Notes: a model not told the origin generated them from the letters alone. A stretch of DNA of 64,000 nucleotides from Thermococcus sp. CX2 (GCF_012027555.1 NZ_SNUQ01000001.1:124001-188000), one strand, 5' to 3'. Counted from the stretch's first letter, positions 28,014 through 37,381 are shown. A program made the numbers and translations.

Positions 28014-28424
28014 TCAGTCCTCCGAAAGGAGCTTCGTCATGCAGCCCGCTATGAAGCCGCCTACTGCATCGTCCAAAAAGGGCGGCAGCTCCTTCAGTAT
28101 TCCGGGCTTTCTCGTGTCATAGTAGAAGAAATTGAAGAGAGCCATTTTACCCCCGATGTATTCCGCTATGCTTATCCCGATGAGCTCGTCGGCGACTAAG
28201 TTCACGGGGTCACCTCCAACGTCAAAATTCTCCTCGAGGAGGAGCGCCGCCATGAGCAGAGACTGAACGTTGATGTCATTAAGATATCTCAGCATCGTCT
28301 CCTCCAGCAGTTCTCTAACGTCTCCGGCATTTTCGCCGATGTAGAGCTCCATCGCGGTGTCGAGCATCTTTTCAAGGGTTATGCCCTTTGATTCAAGTTT
28401 CCTGAGGATTTCTCCGGCTCTCAT
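28014..28424 (-). CDS. cobZ: Alpha-ribazole phosphatase CobZ (PgpA-like fold)
   Basis: A 136-residue protein of the PgpA/CobZ family. The conserved acidic helices include NLVADELIGISIAEYIGG near residue 80 and FLDDAVGGFIAGCM near 117, typical of this all-helical phosphatase. In Methanosarcina CobZ removes the 5' phosphate of alpha-ribazole phosphate or of the cobamide phosphate. The position between the DUF71 gene and cobS supports that role over lipid phosphatase. ATG 28424 overlaps the upstream stop as ATGA and has GGTGAG before it. Confidence 0.87.
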   Translation of the reverse strand: MRAGEILRKLESKGITLEKMLDTAMELYIGENAGDVRELLEETMLRYLNDINVQSLLMAALLLEENFDVGGDPVNLVADELIGISIAEYIGGKMALFNFFYYDTRKPGILKELPPFLDDAVGGFIAGCMTKLLSED

Positions 28425-29071
28425 TCTCTCACCAGCCTGAACTTCAGCCACCAGTAGGTCTCGCTCTCATCTACCTTCTGCGGCTTCAGCTCAAAACTTC
28501 CCTCAAACAGCGGGCACTTTAAGACCACCGTGTGGAACTCAGCGAACTCGCCGAGGGGGTCAATGCCGGGGTTTGCATCGAGGAAGCGCTCCAAATCCTC
28601 AACCGAGCGGAAGGTGTAGCCGAGCCATTCCTTGGAGAGATTCTCCTTGTTGACCGCGATTATCGCGTATTCAAATCCCGCTTCGATTATCTCTCTCGCG
28701 AGCTCAAGCGTGTCCCTGCCCCATAGAGGCTCCAAGACTTTAACGTCCGCTCCTTCGGCCAGCCGTTCGATCCACTCCAGGTGGTCTTCGAGCAGCACAT
28801 CCCCCGCGACGAGGTAATCAACGCCGAGCGAACCGATGAATTCAGCTAAAGCCTCGCTCCCTTTTGCCATGTCAAAGATCAGAAGCTCCTTTCCCATAGC
28901 TCCGGCGAGCTTTTCCAGCTCGCTCAGGTTCTCGTAGTGCGGCGAGAGTCCGATGGTGGTCTTCAGGACGAGGAAATACGGGACACTTATGCCGCTTTTC
29001 TGGACTAAATAAGTTGCATAAAGCCCGTCCTTGCCGCCTGAGAATAAGGCGATGCCCTTGCCTCCGTTCAT
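28421..29071 (-). CDS. DUF71/Dph6-family PP-loop ATPase in a cobamide operon
   Basis: A 216-residue ATP pyrophosphatase. FSGGKDGLYATYL near residue 10 is the PP-loop, and LEPLWGRDTLELAREII near 127 is the family motif. Some members amidate diphthine to diphthamide; comparative genomics has split off a second group predicted to act in B12 salvage. The operon here, overlapping cobZ by ATGA and followed by cobS and cobY, favours the B12 group. A plausible job is an ATP-dependent amidation or ligation on a cobamide intermediate, which is inferred. ATG 29071 is preferred for its GGGG site; ATG 29077 is possible. Confidence 0.83.
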   Translation of the reverse strand: MNGGKGIALFSGGKDGLYATYLVQKSGISVPYFLVLKTTIGLSPHYENLSELEKLAGAMGKELLIFDMAKGSEALAEFIGSLGVDYLVAGDVLLEDHLEWIERLAEGADVKVLEPLWGRDTLELAREIIEAGFEYAIIAVNKENLSKEWLGYTFRSVEDLERFLDANPGIDPLGEFAEFHTVVLKCPLFEGSFELKPQKVDESETYWWLKFRLVRE

Positions 29072-29150
29072 CGTCATCCCCTACCATTTGGGACTTGGAC
29101 GTTTTATCCTTTTGGGTGAGGTTTATAACCCAGTCCTGAAAGCTTAGGAT

Positions 29151-29897
29151 ATGCTGCTCCACTTCAGCGAGCTTGAGAGGATTGGCAATATCTACGTAAA
29201 CCCGAGGAATCTGAAGTCACGTCCCCTGCTTTTGAGGGACTGGCGAGACTTTCTCAGCCTCGAGGAGAAGGTTTACGGCCTCTACGCGAGGACGATTTAC
29301 AATCCGGAGCAGCGTTTTATGGTCCTCAACGAGAAAGACGAAAAAGTAGCAGGGGAGCTTGAGGCGCTCTACCGCGAGTTCCTGAACGAGCCGCTCCGCT
29401 TCTGCCACGAGGAGTATTACAGCTATCAGCTCGAGGTTAGGAGTTTCGATGGTCTGCCATTCGCCAACGGCTGGGTCGGTTCGGGTGTTGTTTTGGTCGG
29501 CGAAGCACCGGGAAGGAAGGGATGCGGATTAACTGGAATATGCTTCTATCGCGACGCCTCGGGAATGCTGCTCAGGAAAGCCCTCTTTGCCCTCGATGTG
29601 AACCCCGACTTTGTCTACATCACCAACGTCGTCAAGTGCAATCCGCCGGGGAATAAGCTTAAGGGCTTCGACAAACGGGAGCTCGGCCTTCTGGAGAGGG
29701 AGCTTGAAATTTTGAGACCTAAATCAATTTTTGCCATCGGCAGAACTGCAGAGAAGGCCCTAAAAAGGCTTGGCTTTGATGCAACCTATCTAAGACACCC
29801 CGCCTGGTACGTGCGCAGGGGCTTGAGGGAACCTAACGAGGAGATGCTCAGTGAATACACCCAGATAAAGGAGGTTTTCGGGGAATGGAGGCTTTAG
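29151..29897 (+). CDS. Uracil-DNA glycosylase superfamily protein (family 4/5-like)
   Basis: A 248-residue protein of the uracil-DNA glycosylase superfamily. [12 protein letters not shown] near residue 115 is the water-activating motif, [15 protein letters not shown] near 160 the middle motif, and [11 protein letters not shown] near 222 replaces the HPSP-type DNA-intercalating loop. Cysteines near residues 85, 124, 128 and 163 may bind an iron-sulfur cluster as in family 4 enzymes. It would remove deaminated or damaged bases. The TATA box GTTTATAAC about 27 bases before ATG 29151 predicts a leaderless message. Its last 13 bases overlap cbiB, though the functions seem unrelated. Confidence 0.8.
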   Translation: MLLHFSELERIGNIYVNPRNLKSRPLLLRDWRDFLSLEEKVYGLYARTIYNPEQRFMVLNEKDEKVAGELEALYREFLNEPLRFCHEEYYSYQLEVRSFDGLPFANGWVGSGVVLVGEAPGRKGCGLTGICFYRDASGMLLRKALFALDVNPDFVYITNVVKCNPPGNKLKGFDKRELGLLERELEILRPKSIFAIGRTAEKALKRLGFDATYLRHPAWYVRRGLREPNEEMLSEYTQIKEVFGEWRL

Positions 29898-30769
29898 CGA
29901 TTTTTGTGGTTGCGCTCCTGTGGGATCTAATCCTCGGCGAGCCGCCCGCTTTAGTCCATCCCACCGTCTGGTTCGGCAGGCTAATCGGCCTCTTTGATGG
30001 GATATACAGAAGAAGAAGCCCGATTTTGGACTTTCTCGCCGGGACCGTTGCTTCTCTCTTTGTCATCACCTTCGCCTTCGCCCTTTCCAAGCTTCCGGAG
30101 CTTCTGCCAGGGTGGCTAGGTTTCGCTCTGGGCGTTTACCTTCTAAAAAGCTCCTTCGCAATTAAAAGCCTCGCCCAGCACGTGGAGAACACGGTGAGGG
30201 ACGACATAGAAGAGCAGAGGAAGTACGTGGGCTGGATAGTCAGCAGGGACGTCTCAAAGCTCGATAGGGCCCATCTCAATTCAGCGGCCATAGAGAGCCT
30301 CGCCGAGAATATCACAGACAGCATCGTTGCTCCGCTGTTCTACTACCTCCTCTTTGGTCTGCCAGGAGCTCTTGTTTACCGTGCTGTGAATACTATGGAC
30401 GCCATGATAGGCTACCGCGATGAAAGGCACGAGTATTTTGGCAAGTTTGCGGCAAGGCTCGATGACGTTCTCAACTTCATCCCCGCTAGAATAACGGTCA
30501 TCCTCTTCCTGCCGCTCAGTCCGAAAAAGGTTCTCGAATACTGGGGGAAGGCGAAGTTTAAGATAAACGCCGACAAGCCCATAGCAGCGATGAGCGCCGT
30601 CCTCGGCGTCTGGCTTGAGAAAGAAGGGGTTTATCGCTTTGAAGGCAGGGAGCCGATGCTTGATGACATTAAGAAGGCTCTCGGGGTTTATTGGATTGTT
30701 GTGGGGGAGTGGGTTTTAATATGCCTTGCACTTTTGTTTGTGGGGGTGTGTCCATGCTTAAGCCTGTAA
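29885..30769 (+). CDS. cbiB: Adenosylcobinamide-phosphate synthase CbiB
   Basis: A 294-residue membrane protein of the CbiB/CobD(Pseudomonas) family. [20 protein letters not shown] near residue 13 and [18 protein letters not shown] near 170 are the conserved loops, with hydrophobic segments at the N-terminus, residues 55-95, 145-165 and the C-terminus. It attaches aminopropanol phosphate to adenosylcobyric acid. The gene starts inside the uracil-DNA glycosylase gene and overlaps the following PLP enzyme by 16 bases, giving a tightly packed operon. Confidence 0.93.
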   Translation: MEALAIFVVALLWDLILGEPPALVHPTVWFGRLIGLFDGIYRRRSPILDFLAGTVASLFVITFAFALSKLPELLPGWLGFALGVYLLKSSFAIKSLAQHVENTVRDDIEEQRKYVGWIVSRDVSKLDRAHLNSAAIESLAENITDSIVAPLFYYLLFGLPGALVYRAVNTMDAMIGYRDERHEYFGKFAARLDDVLNFIPARITVILFLPLSPKKVLEYWGKAKFKINADKPIAAMSAVLGVWLEKEGVYRFEGREPMLDDIKKALGVYWIVVGEWVLICLALLFVGVCPCLSL

Positions 30770-31719
30770 GCTTCAAGGCCCACCACGGCGGTGCGAGGGA
30801 AGAAGGTTTGCTCGACTTCTCCGCTTCTCTGAATCCGCATCTCCCGGAATGGCTAGATGATATGTTTAACCGAGCAAAAGAGCTGAGCGGCCGTTACTTG
30901 TACTGGGAAAAGCTCGAGGAAGAGCTTTCGGAGTTAGTTGGTGAACCCCTGACGGTGACGGCCGGAATCACTGAGGCGCTCTATCTAATCGGCATCCTCG
31001 CGATGAGGGAAAAGCGCAAGGTAGTAATCCCACGCCACACCTACGAGGAGTACGAGAGAGTAGCGAGGATTTTCGGCACGGAGGTAATCAAAGGCCCAAA
31101 CGATCCAGAGAAGCTTGCCGAACTCGTGGAGAAGGAGAGTATCGTTTTCTTCTGCAACCCCAACAACCCCGACGGTAAGTTCTACTCGCCAAAGGAGCTC
31201 AAGCCTCTTCTCGATGTCGTCGAAGACAAAGGCGCACTCCTCATACTTGACGAGGCCTTCATAGACTTTGTCAAAGGGGCGAAAAGTCCCGAAGGGGAAA
31301 ACCTCGTGAAGCTCAGGACCTTCACCAAGAGCTACGGCCTACCGGGGATACGGGTCGGCTACGTCATCGGCTTCGAGGAGGCCTTTAAAAGCGTCCGCAT
31401 GCCCTGGAGCATAGGCTCGCTCGGCTACGCTTTTCTGGAGTTCCTCATCGAGGACGGCTTCGAGCACCTCAAGAAAACGATGCCGCTCATCTGGGGTGAG
31501 AAGGAGCGGATGGAAAAGGCCCTGAACATCAAAAGCGACGCCAACTTCTTCATAAAAAATGTCGGCAATGCGAGGGGAACCGTCGAACGGCTGAAGGAGA
31601 AGGGGATCCTCGTGAGGGACTGCACGAGCTTTGGTTTGCCTCAGTACGTCCGCTTCAGCGTGAGGAAAAGAGAGGAGAATGAGAGGCTTATTGAGGCATT
31701 CAGGGAGCTTGGCCTTTGA
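30754..31719 (+). CDS. PLP-dependent threonine-phosphate decarboxylase/aminotransferase, CobD-like
   Basis: A 321-residue fold-type I PLP enzyme resembling histidinol-phosphate aminotransferase and Salmonella Cob[11 protein letters not shown] near residue 21 is typical of Cob[13 protein letters not shown] and [10 protein letters not shown] bind PLP, and the cofactor lysine is in [15 protein letters not shown]. After cbiB it most likely makes (R)-1-amino-2-propanol phosphate, the substrate CbiB uses. ATG 30754 has GGGGGTG upstream; the longer frame to 30691 would lie inside cbiB. It is shorter than typical CobD (about 360 residues). Histidinol-phosphate aminotransferase activity cannot be excluded. 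Confidence 0.83.
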   Translation: MLKPVSFKAHHGGAREEGLLDFSASLNPHLPEWLDDMFNRAKELSGRYLYWEKLEEELSELVGEPLTVTAGITEALYLIGILAMREKRKVVIPRHTYEEYERVARIFGTEVIKGPNDPEKLAELVEKESIVFFCNPNNPDGKFYSPKELKPLLDVVEDKGALLILDEAFIDFVKGAKSPEGENLVKLRTFTKSYGLPGIRVGYVIGFEEAFKSVRMPWSIGSLGYAFLEFLIEDGFEHLKKTMPLIWGEKERMEKALNIKSDANFFIKNVGNARGTVERLKEKGILVRDCTSFGLPQYVRFSVRKREENERLIEAFRELGL

Positions 31720-32461
31720 TTCCAACGAACCACAGCCTTGATGCGTTTGGCCCGAGCTCCCGTCTTTCGTCCCCGTATATCCTGACCTCGTCAAAGTACT
31801 TCTCTGCCAAGAGGCGCATCTCTCGCGCTGTGTATATGTTTAGAACCTCGTGGACGTGGAATGCTCTAACTTTCCCGTTTGACTTCACGATTTGAACGAG
31901 GTACCTGAGGTGCAGCATCTGGCTTGCGTTTTCCACCTCCTTCCAGCCAGTCGTTACCACGACCTCGTCTCCGTTCTTCTCCTCCCATATGTCCACCCCT
32001 CTGAAGCACATGAAGGCGACGTTCGACCAGTCCGCGACGAAAACTCCACCTGGCTTTAATGCATTAATTACAGAATTAAATAATTCTTTAATTCTGTGCT
32101 CGTCGAAGTAGCAGATGCTGGAGAAGAACATAGTCACCGCGTCGAACTCCTCACGGAATCCCAGCTCTGCGGCGTCTCCTTGTATGAACTCCACGTTCAA
32201 TCCTTCCCGCTCGGCCTTCCTGCGGGCGACGCTGAGCATCTCCTCCTGGAGATCCAGTCCAACAACCTCGTAGCCCCTCCTAGCAAGTTCGAGGGTTGGA
32301 ACCCCCGTTCCGCAGGCCAGGTCAAGGACTCGCTTAACCTCCACGCGCGCGTCATTCCTAAAAATCTCCTCGACAAAATCAATCTCCCCTGCTATTCCCT
32401 CGACTCTCCTGCGGTATATGACATCGTAGTATTCAGCAAGTAAGGTGTAAAGCTCCCCCAT
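31700..32461 (-). CDS. SAM-dependent methyltransferase (class I)
   Basis: A 253-residue Rossmann-fold methyltransferase. VLDLACGTGVPTLELARRG near residue 45 is motif I, GLDLQEEML motif II, FIQGDAAEL motif III, and FFSSICYFDEHRI follows. The substrate is not evident; the type is common for small-molecule methylation. ATG 32461 has GGGTG upstream and is preferred to an in-frame GTG at 32488. The 3' end overlaps the convergent CobD-like gene by 20 bases. A symmetric TATA-like CCTTTTAAGG near 32510 could serve both this gene and the opposite direction. Confidence 0.85.
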   Translation of the reverse strand: MGELYTLLAEYYDVIYRRRVEGIAGEIDFVEEIFRNDARVEVKRVLDLACGTGVPTLELARRGYEVVGLDLQEEMLSVARRKAEREGLNVEFIQGDAAELGFREEFDAVTMFFSSICYFDEHRIKELFNSVINALKPGGVFVADWSNVAFMCFRGVDIWEEKNGDEVVVTTGWKEVENASQMLHLRYLVQIVKSNGKVRAFHVHEVLNIYTAREMRLLAEKYFDEVRIYGDERRELGPNASRLWFVGIKGQAP

Positions 32462-32574
32462 ACTAAGCACCCTATCGCTGGACCCCACGGGATTAAAGGC
32501 GCGAAAACCTTTTAAGGCTATGCACCATTAGGGGCATCGGTGGTGCCTATCGTCCACCGTAAGACTGAAAGCAA

Positions 32575-32615
32575 CTGAACTTCAGCCCGCGTTTTTCGCT
32601 TCTGGGTTAGTTCAG
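32575..32615 (+). other. Hairpin in the gap before valS
   Basis: CTGAAC pairs with GTTCAG around an inner CCC/GGG stem and GCG-TTTTT-CGC tip. It could belong to a small RNA transcribed from the TATA-like element near 32510 or to a long valS leader. It lacks the GC-rich lower stem and ANA spacing of the H/ACA RNA at 21250. Function unknown. Confidence 0.3.
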
Positions 32616-32642
32616 ACTCCTCTAGCACTGCCAAAGGGATTA

Positions 32643-32656
32643 ACCTTTTTAAACGC
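32643..32656 (+). promoter_or_regulatory. TATA box of valS
   Basis: AACCTTTTTAAACG lies about 55 bases before the ATG, leaving a leader of about 30 bases that contains AGGTGG as the ribosome site. Confidence 0.5.
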
Positions 32657-32706
32657 CCTTTCTGATAGGGAAACTATCACTGAAAAAGCCTCAGGTAGGT
32701 GGTAAG

Positions 32707-35361
32707 ATGCTCCCGAAGAATTACAACCCGCAGGAAATCGAACCCAAGTGGCAGAAGTTCTGGCTGGATGAAAAAATCTACAAATACGAGCTCGACGAGA
32801 AGAGACCGAGCTACGCAATTGACACGCCCCCGCCGTTCACGAGCGGAACGCTCCACCTTGGTCATGTGCTCAGCCACACCTGGATTGACATAGTGGCCCG
32901 TTACAAGAGAATGACCGGCTACAACGTGCTCTTCCCGCAGGGCTTCGACAACCACGGCCTTCCGACTGAGCTGAAGGTGGAGAAGGAGTTCGGAATCAGC
33001 AAGGATCAGCCAGAGAAGTTCCTTCAGAAATGTGTTGAGTGGACCTGGCAGGCCATCGAGGCCATGCGCAACCAGTTCATAAGGATAGGCTATTCCGCCG
33101 ACTGGGATCTGGAGTACCACACAATGGACGATTGGTACAAGGCAACGGTCCAGAAGTCCCTCCTGGAGTTCTACAAGAAGGGAATGCTCTACCGCGACGA
33201 GCACCCCGTTTACTGGTGTCCGAGATGTAGGACGAGCCTTGCCAAGGCCGAGGTAGGTTATGTTGAGGAAGACGGCTTTCTCTACTACATAAAGCTCCCG
33301 CTTGCTGACGGCTCCGGTTACGTCCCGATAGCCACTACCAGACCGGAGCTTATGCCGGCCTGTGTTGCGGTATTTGTCCACCCTGACGATGAGAGGTATA
33401 AGGACGTTGTCGGCAAGAAGGTGAAGCTCCCGATATTCGAGAGGGAAGTGCCGGTTATAGCCGACGAGGACGTTGACCCGACCTTTGGAACCGGTGCCGT
33501 TTACAACTGTACCTACGGCGATGAGCAGGACGTTGTGTGGCAGAAGCGCTACAACCTGCCGGTTATCATAGCCATCAACGAGGACGGCACTATGAACGAG
33601 AGGGCCGGCAAGTACGCCGGCATGAAGACCGAGGAGGCAAGGAAGGCCATCGCCGAAGACCTTGAGAAGATGGGCCTTCTCTACAAGAAGGAGAAGATAA
33701 CCCACCGCGTCCTGAGGCACACCGAGAGGAGCTCCTGTATGGCCCCAATCGAGCTCCTGCCGAAGAAGCAGTGGTTCATAAAGGTGAAGGACTTCACGGA
33801 CGAGATTGTGAAAGTGGCAGAGAAAATCAACTGGTATCCGAGCGATATGTTCCTCCGCCTCAAGGACTGGGCCGAGTCAATGGACTGGGATTGGGTTATA
33901 AGCAGGCAGCGCGTCTTTGGAACCCCAATCCCGTTCTGGGTCTGTAAGAACGGCCACGTAGTTCCTGCCAGAGAGGAAGACCTGCCAGTTGACCCGCGCT
34001 TTGACAAGCCGCCCGTTGAGAAGTGCCCAGTCTGCGGTGCCGAGCTCGAGCCTGTAACTGACGTCCTTGACTGTTGGGTGGATTCGAGCATTACACCGCT
34101 CATCATCACCAAGTGGGGCAAGGACGAGAAGTGGTTCAAGCACAACTTCCCGACGGCTCTGAGGCCGCAGGGAACCGACATCATCAGGACGTGGGCATTC
34201 TACACAATATTCAGGACCTACGTGCTCACCGGGGAAAAGCCCTGGGACGACATCCTCATCAACGGAATGGTGGCTGGTCCAGACGGAAGGAAGATGAGCA
34301 AGAGCTACGGTAACGTCGTTGCACCGGACGAGGTGATTCCAAAGTACGGAGCCGACGCCCTGAGACTCTGGACTGCTCTGGCTCCTCAGGGCGAAGATCA
34401 TCCATTCAAGTGGGAGACCGTCGACTACAACTACCGCTTCCTCCAGAAGGTCTGGAACATCTACCGCTTCGCCGAGAGGCACCTCGAAGGCTTCGACTAC
34501 GAGGCAGCAAAAGGCATTGAGCTCGAACCCATAGACAGGTGGATACTCTCGAGACTTCACAGGCTCATCAAGTTCGCCACGGAGGAAATGGAGAAGTACC
34601 GCTTCAACCTGCTCACGAGGGAGCTGATAACCTTCGTCTGGCACGAGGTCGCTGACGACTACATCGAGATGATCAAGTACCGCCTCTACGGCGACGACGA
34701 GGAGAGCAAGCTTAAGGCTAAGGTGGCTTTATACGAGCTGCTCTACAACGTCATGCTCCTGCTCGCTCCGTTCGCGCCGCACATCACGGAGGAGCTCTAC
34801 CAGAACCTCTTCAAAGAACGCATCGGAGCGAAGAGCGTCCACCTCCTCGAGTGGCCGAAGTACGACGAAGGCAGGATTGACGAGAACGCCGAGAAGCTCG
34901 GCGAGCTGGCCAGGGAGATAGTAGGTGTCATGAGGCGCTACAAGAACTCCCACGGCTTGGCGTTAAACGCCAAGCTCAAGCACGTGGCGATCTACGCTAC
35001 CGACTCCTATGAGATGCTGAAGGCCATCGAAAAGGACATCGCTGGAACTATGAACATCGAGAAGCTTGAGATAATCAAGGGCGAGCCGGAGCTCGAGGAG
35101 CGCATCGTCGAGATAAAGCCGAACTTCAGGAGCGTTGGGCCGCGCTACGGAAAGCTCGTGCCCAAGATTACCGCCTACCTCAAGGAGAACGCCGATGCCA
35201 TAGCAAAGGCCCTCAAGGAGAGTGGAAGGGTCGAGTTCGAGGTTGAAGGACAGAAGGTCGAGCTCAACAAGGACGACATCGTGCTGAGGAAGGCGGTTTT
35301 CAGCGAGGGCGAAGAGGTGGAGACGGCGGTAGTTGGCGATGCAGTAATCCTGTTCTTCTGA
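32707..35361 (+). CDS. valS: Valine--tRNA ligase
   Basis: An 884-residue class I synthetase. The HIGH signature is HLGH at about residues 50-53 and KMSKS lies at 529-533. The editing domain is inserted between, including IATTRPELMPACVAVFVHP near 205. Two zinc-type motifs, CPRC near 175 and CPVC near 440, flank the core, and ALAPQGEDHPFKWE follows the catalytic domain. The anticodon-binding and C-terminal domains are complete. Valine specificity is inferred from overall similarity, the PPPFTSGTLHLGH stretch and the length. It charges tRNA-Val in the cytoplasm. AGGTGG precedes the ATG. Confidence 0.94.
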   Translation: MLPKNYNPQEIEPKWQKFWLDEKIYKYELDEKRPSYAIDTPPPFTSGTLHLGHVLSHTWIDIVARYKRMTGYNVLFPQGFDNHGLPTELKVEKEFGISKDQPEKFLQKCVEWTWQAIEAMRNQFIRIGYSADWDLEYHTMDDWYKATVQKSLLEFYKKGMLYRDEHPVYWCPRCRTSLAKAEVGYVEEDGFLYYIKLPLADGSGYVPIATTRPELMPACVAVFVHPDDERYKDVVGKKVKLPIFEREVPVIADEDVDPTFGTGAVYNCTYGDEQDVVWQKRYNLPVIIAINEDGTMNERAGKYAGMKTEEARKAIAEDLEKMGLLYKKEKITHRVLRHTERSSCMAPIELLPKKQWFIKVKDFTDEIVKVAEKINWYPSDMFLRLKDWAESMDWDWVISRQRVFGTPIPFWVCKNGHVVPAREEDLPVDPRFDKPPVEKCPVCGAELEPVTDVLDCWVDSSITPLIITKWGKDEKWFKHNFPTALRPQGTDIIRTWAFYTIFRTYVLTGEKPWDDILINGMVAGPDGRKMSKSYGNVVAPDEVIPKYGADALRLWTALAPQGEDHPFKWETVDYNYRFLQKVWNIYRFAERHLEGFDYEAAKGIELEPIDRWILSRLHRLIKFATEEMEKYRFNLLTRELITFVWHEVADDYIEMIKYRLYGDDEESKLKAKVALYELLYNVMLLLAPFAPHITEELYQNLFKERIGAKSVHLLEWPKYDEGRIDENAEKLGELAREIVGVMRRYKNSHGLALNAKLKHVAIYATDSYEMLKAIEKDIAGTMNIEKLEIIKGEPELEERIVEIKPNFRSVGPRYGKLVPKITAYLKENADAIAKALKESGRVEFEVEGQKVELNKDDIVLRKAVFSEGEEVETAVVGDAVILFF

Positions 35362-35362
35362 A

Positions 35363-35380
35363 CTTTTCTTTCTCTAATTT
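35363..35380 (+). terminator. T-rich terminator after valS
   Basis: Runs of T separated by C begin two bases after the valS stop and end before the convergent trm10 gene. Confidence 0.45.
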
Positions 35381-35405
35381 GTCGGAGAACGAGAAAGAGG
35401 AACGT

Positions 35406-36530
35406 TCAGCAGTTGTAGCACAGCATCGCGGCCTTCTTGAGGAGTATGACCCTGTAAGCCTTGCCGTTGATTATCCTCGGGTTGGAAATCTTGTTGAGGT
35501 GGTGCATCCGCTTCCTCTCGAGCGCGACGAGATTTAACTCGCGCAGAACCTTGACGAAGTCCTCCCAGCGTATCTTGAGCCACTTGGAGTACTCGTCAAA
35601 CAGCTCCTTCTCGACAACGCGGTAAACTTTCCCGTTAATCATATAGCGCGTTGCATGCTTTGGAAGCTCCTTCCTCAGGCGCCAGCGGGCGTGGAGTGGT
35701 GACTGGACGTCATAGACCGCCTCATCCATATCTTTGCCCTCAACCATCATCCTGAGCAGAATCTCGAGTATGTGGTTTATCCTGTCTGGAACGCCAACGA
35801 TGTCGCCCCTGAGGACTATCTTCCTGCGCCGAACTTTTATCCCCGCTGCCTCAAGCTCCTCTCCGATTTTTGGAGTGGTCTTCTTCTTTGTACCCCCTGT
35901 ATCAACGATTCCACCGATGATAAAGGCCCTAACGCCAAAATCTTCTTCGCTTAAGACCTCGTCAGCCCAGGGATCGAGCAGAACGACCTCATCGATGCCT
36001 TCGCTCTTCAGAAACTCTGTGGTCGGGCCCTCGTGGAGAGTGACTTTGTCGAGAGGCATGTTGGCCATTTCCCTGAACTCTTCGTTCGCCCACGTAACAG
36101 CTAAGCGGTCGCCCGTGAAGTAGTCCCTCAGCAGGCCGTAGCACTGCGCTAATTGGAGGCAGACCTTGCCCTTCTCCTTCTGGGTGTGCTTGTCCCAGTG
36201 CATCAAGTCAACGATGAAGTATGGCCACTCCGGGATGGCCTTCTTGATGTCCTCAGCCGTTATGACCGCCTCAAAGCGGTGGGCGAGGTTCTTCGGAATG
36301 AATGCGTAGATCGCATCCTTCGTCGTCCCGTTCTCCAAGTCCCAGGCTATCGCCGTCGGCTCCTCGACCTTACCGATGTAGCCGTAACCCTCGAGCACGT
36401 GGATTGCTATATCCTGCAGTCTGTCTTTAGTGTCCCTCTTTGGCACTCTCTTCGATAGCGTGCCGACCTTGTCTATGCCCCTACTAACTAATAGCTTCCT
36501 GAAGACGTCGCTGAGCTTCTCCATGGTCAT
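35406..36530 (-). CDS. tRNA (purine-9-N1)-methyltransferase, archaeal Trm10
   Basis: A 374-residue SPOUT-class methyltransferase closely resembling T. kodakarensis Trm10 (TK0422), which makes both m1G9 and m1A9 in tRNA. Typical segments are WPYFIVDLMHWDKHTQKEKG near residue 130, VTWANEEFREM, LLDPWADEVLS near 215, and the SAM-binding knot region FIIGGIVDTGGTKKKTTPK near 233. A C-terminal RNA-binding region of about 90 residues follows. A TATA box 27-28 bases before ATG 36530 implies a leaderless message; a further reading to 36635 would be in AT-rich intergenic DNA and is rejected. Confidence 0.88.
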   Translation of the reverse strand: MTMEKLSDVFRKLLVSRGIDKVGTLSKRVPKRDTKDRLQDIAIHVLEGYGYIGKVEEPTAIAWDLENGTTKDAIYAFIPKNLAHRFEAVITAEDIKKAIPEWPYFIVDLMHWDKHTQKEKGKVCLQLAQCYGLLRDYFTGDRLAVTWANEEFREMANMPLDKVTLHEGPTTEFLKSEGIDEVVLLDPWADEVLSEEDFGVRAFIIGGIVDTGGTKKKTTPKIGEELEAAGIKVRRRKIVLRGDIVGVPDRINHILEILLRMMVEGKDMDEAVYDVQSPLHARWRLRKELPKHATRYMINGKVYRVVEKELFDEYSKWLKIRWEDFVKVLRELNLVALERKRMHHLNKISNPRIINGKAYRVILLKKAAMLCYNC

Positions 36531-36631
36531 CGGGCGGGGAAACGGGTGAGGAGTTAAAAGCCTTTCCATCCGAATCTGGTTAAGGTTAAAGAATAAAGAA
36601 AAACTGTATTCAAAAAGAAAACAATAAGATA

Positions 36632-37381
36632 TCAAAAGATCTGGATTCTGTGCTCTTTTGAGAGTCTTATGGTGTAGTGCCTCGGTTTGAACTCTGGGAC
36701 AAGAGATTTGGGCACCAGTATAGTCTCTTCCAGACCCATGTTGTCAGTGCTGGAAATAAACTCTATGATTTGGTCGCTAAGACTATAGAACCACGCCGTT
36801 ACATAATCGGGAACAGCATCTCTGTTCAGGAGGGAGACTGTGACAATATTAAACTTATTTTCCCTTATTGCCGCTTTCTCAAAGCTCGCAAGTGATGCCC
36901 TTATTAGGTTGTCCATGGTCTGTTTTCCGAATTCGTGATAAAGTCCTTCCAGAGTCGATGCAAGACCAACAACTGTTGAGTTCTTAGGAATTTTTGACGC
37001 AATCGTGCCATATATCTTGAGTAATTTTGGGATTCCAGTGTCGTCACTCCAATCTTTTATCTGAACAATATATGGCCGGTTATCGGGTATTTTATACTTG
37101 GAGCCAAAGAGGTCAATTATGTAAAGCTTTCCTGCTTTTGCTTCTTTTTCAATATCCAATCCAACGCATCTGGTCCTCAACTGAAGTTTTGAAATTGGCA
37201 AGGTTGTATTTAATATGACTCCAATTGCTCCTTGATCAATCATACTCTTAAAGATCTTCAAACCCAATAACCATCCCAATGACCTCCTATCGTAGGCTAT
37301 CAAAAGATTTCCCATATCAACTATTCCTCCGCCCAAGGCGGAATCAATCTCCTCTATACCAGTCTTGACAACACCTACCAT
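36632..37381 (-). CDS. Degenerate KaiC/RecA-like protein without a P-loop
   Basis: A 249-residue protein that begins like a KaiC-family ATPase (TGIEEIDSALGGGI) but where the Walker A should be it reads LLIAYDRRSLGW, with no GxxxxGK. The spacing and the LYIIDLFGSK strand match the fold, so this is a non-ATP-binding relative, perhaps of the Thermococcales DUF257-type group; that assignment is tentative. It is AT-rich with unusual codon use, unlike its neighbours, and lies in a 1.3 kb AT-rich tract next to tRNA-Glu, which suggests acquisition. GGTGGT precedes the ATG. Partner and role are unknown. Confidence 0.75.
   Translation of the reverse strand: MVGVVKTGIEEIDSALGGGIVDMGNLLIAYDRRSLGWLLGLKIFKSMIDQGAIGVILNTTLPISKLQLRTRCVGLDIEKEAKAGKLYIIDLFGSKYKIPDNRPYIVQIKDWSDDTGIPKLLKIYGTIASKIPKNSTVVGLASTLEGLYHEFGKQTMDNLIRASLASFEKAAIRENKFNIVTVSLLNRDAVPDYVTAWFYSLSDQIIEFISSTDNMGLEETILVPKSLVPEFKPRHYTIRLSKEHRIQIF

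Noticed and set aside
28014-28424. Phosphatidylglycerophosphatase A
   Set aside because: The fold is shared, but the operon with cobS and cobY points to the CobZ function.
32677-34644. Long antisense frames within valS and other synthetase or tldD regions
   Set aside because: They overlap a clearly identified gene on the other strand and show no independent signals.
36632-37381. Active KaiC-type ATPase
   Set aside because: The Walker A position carries AYDRRSLGW instead of GxxxxGK, so ATP binding is improbable.
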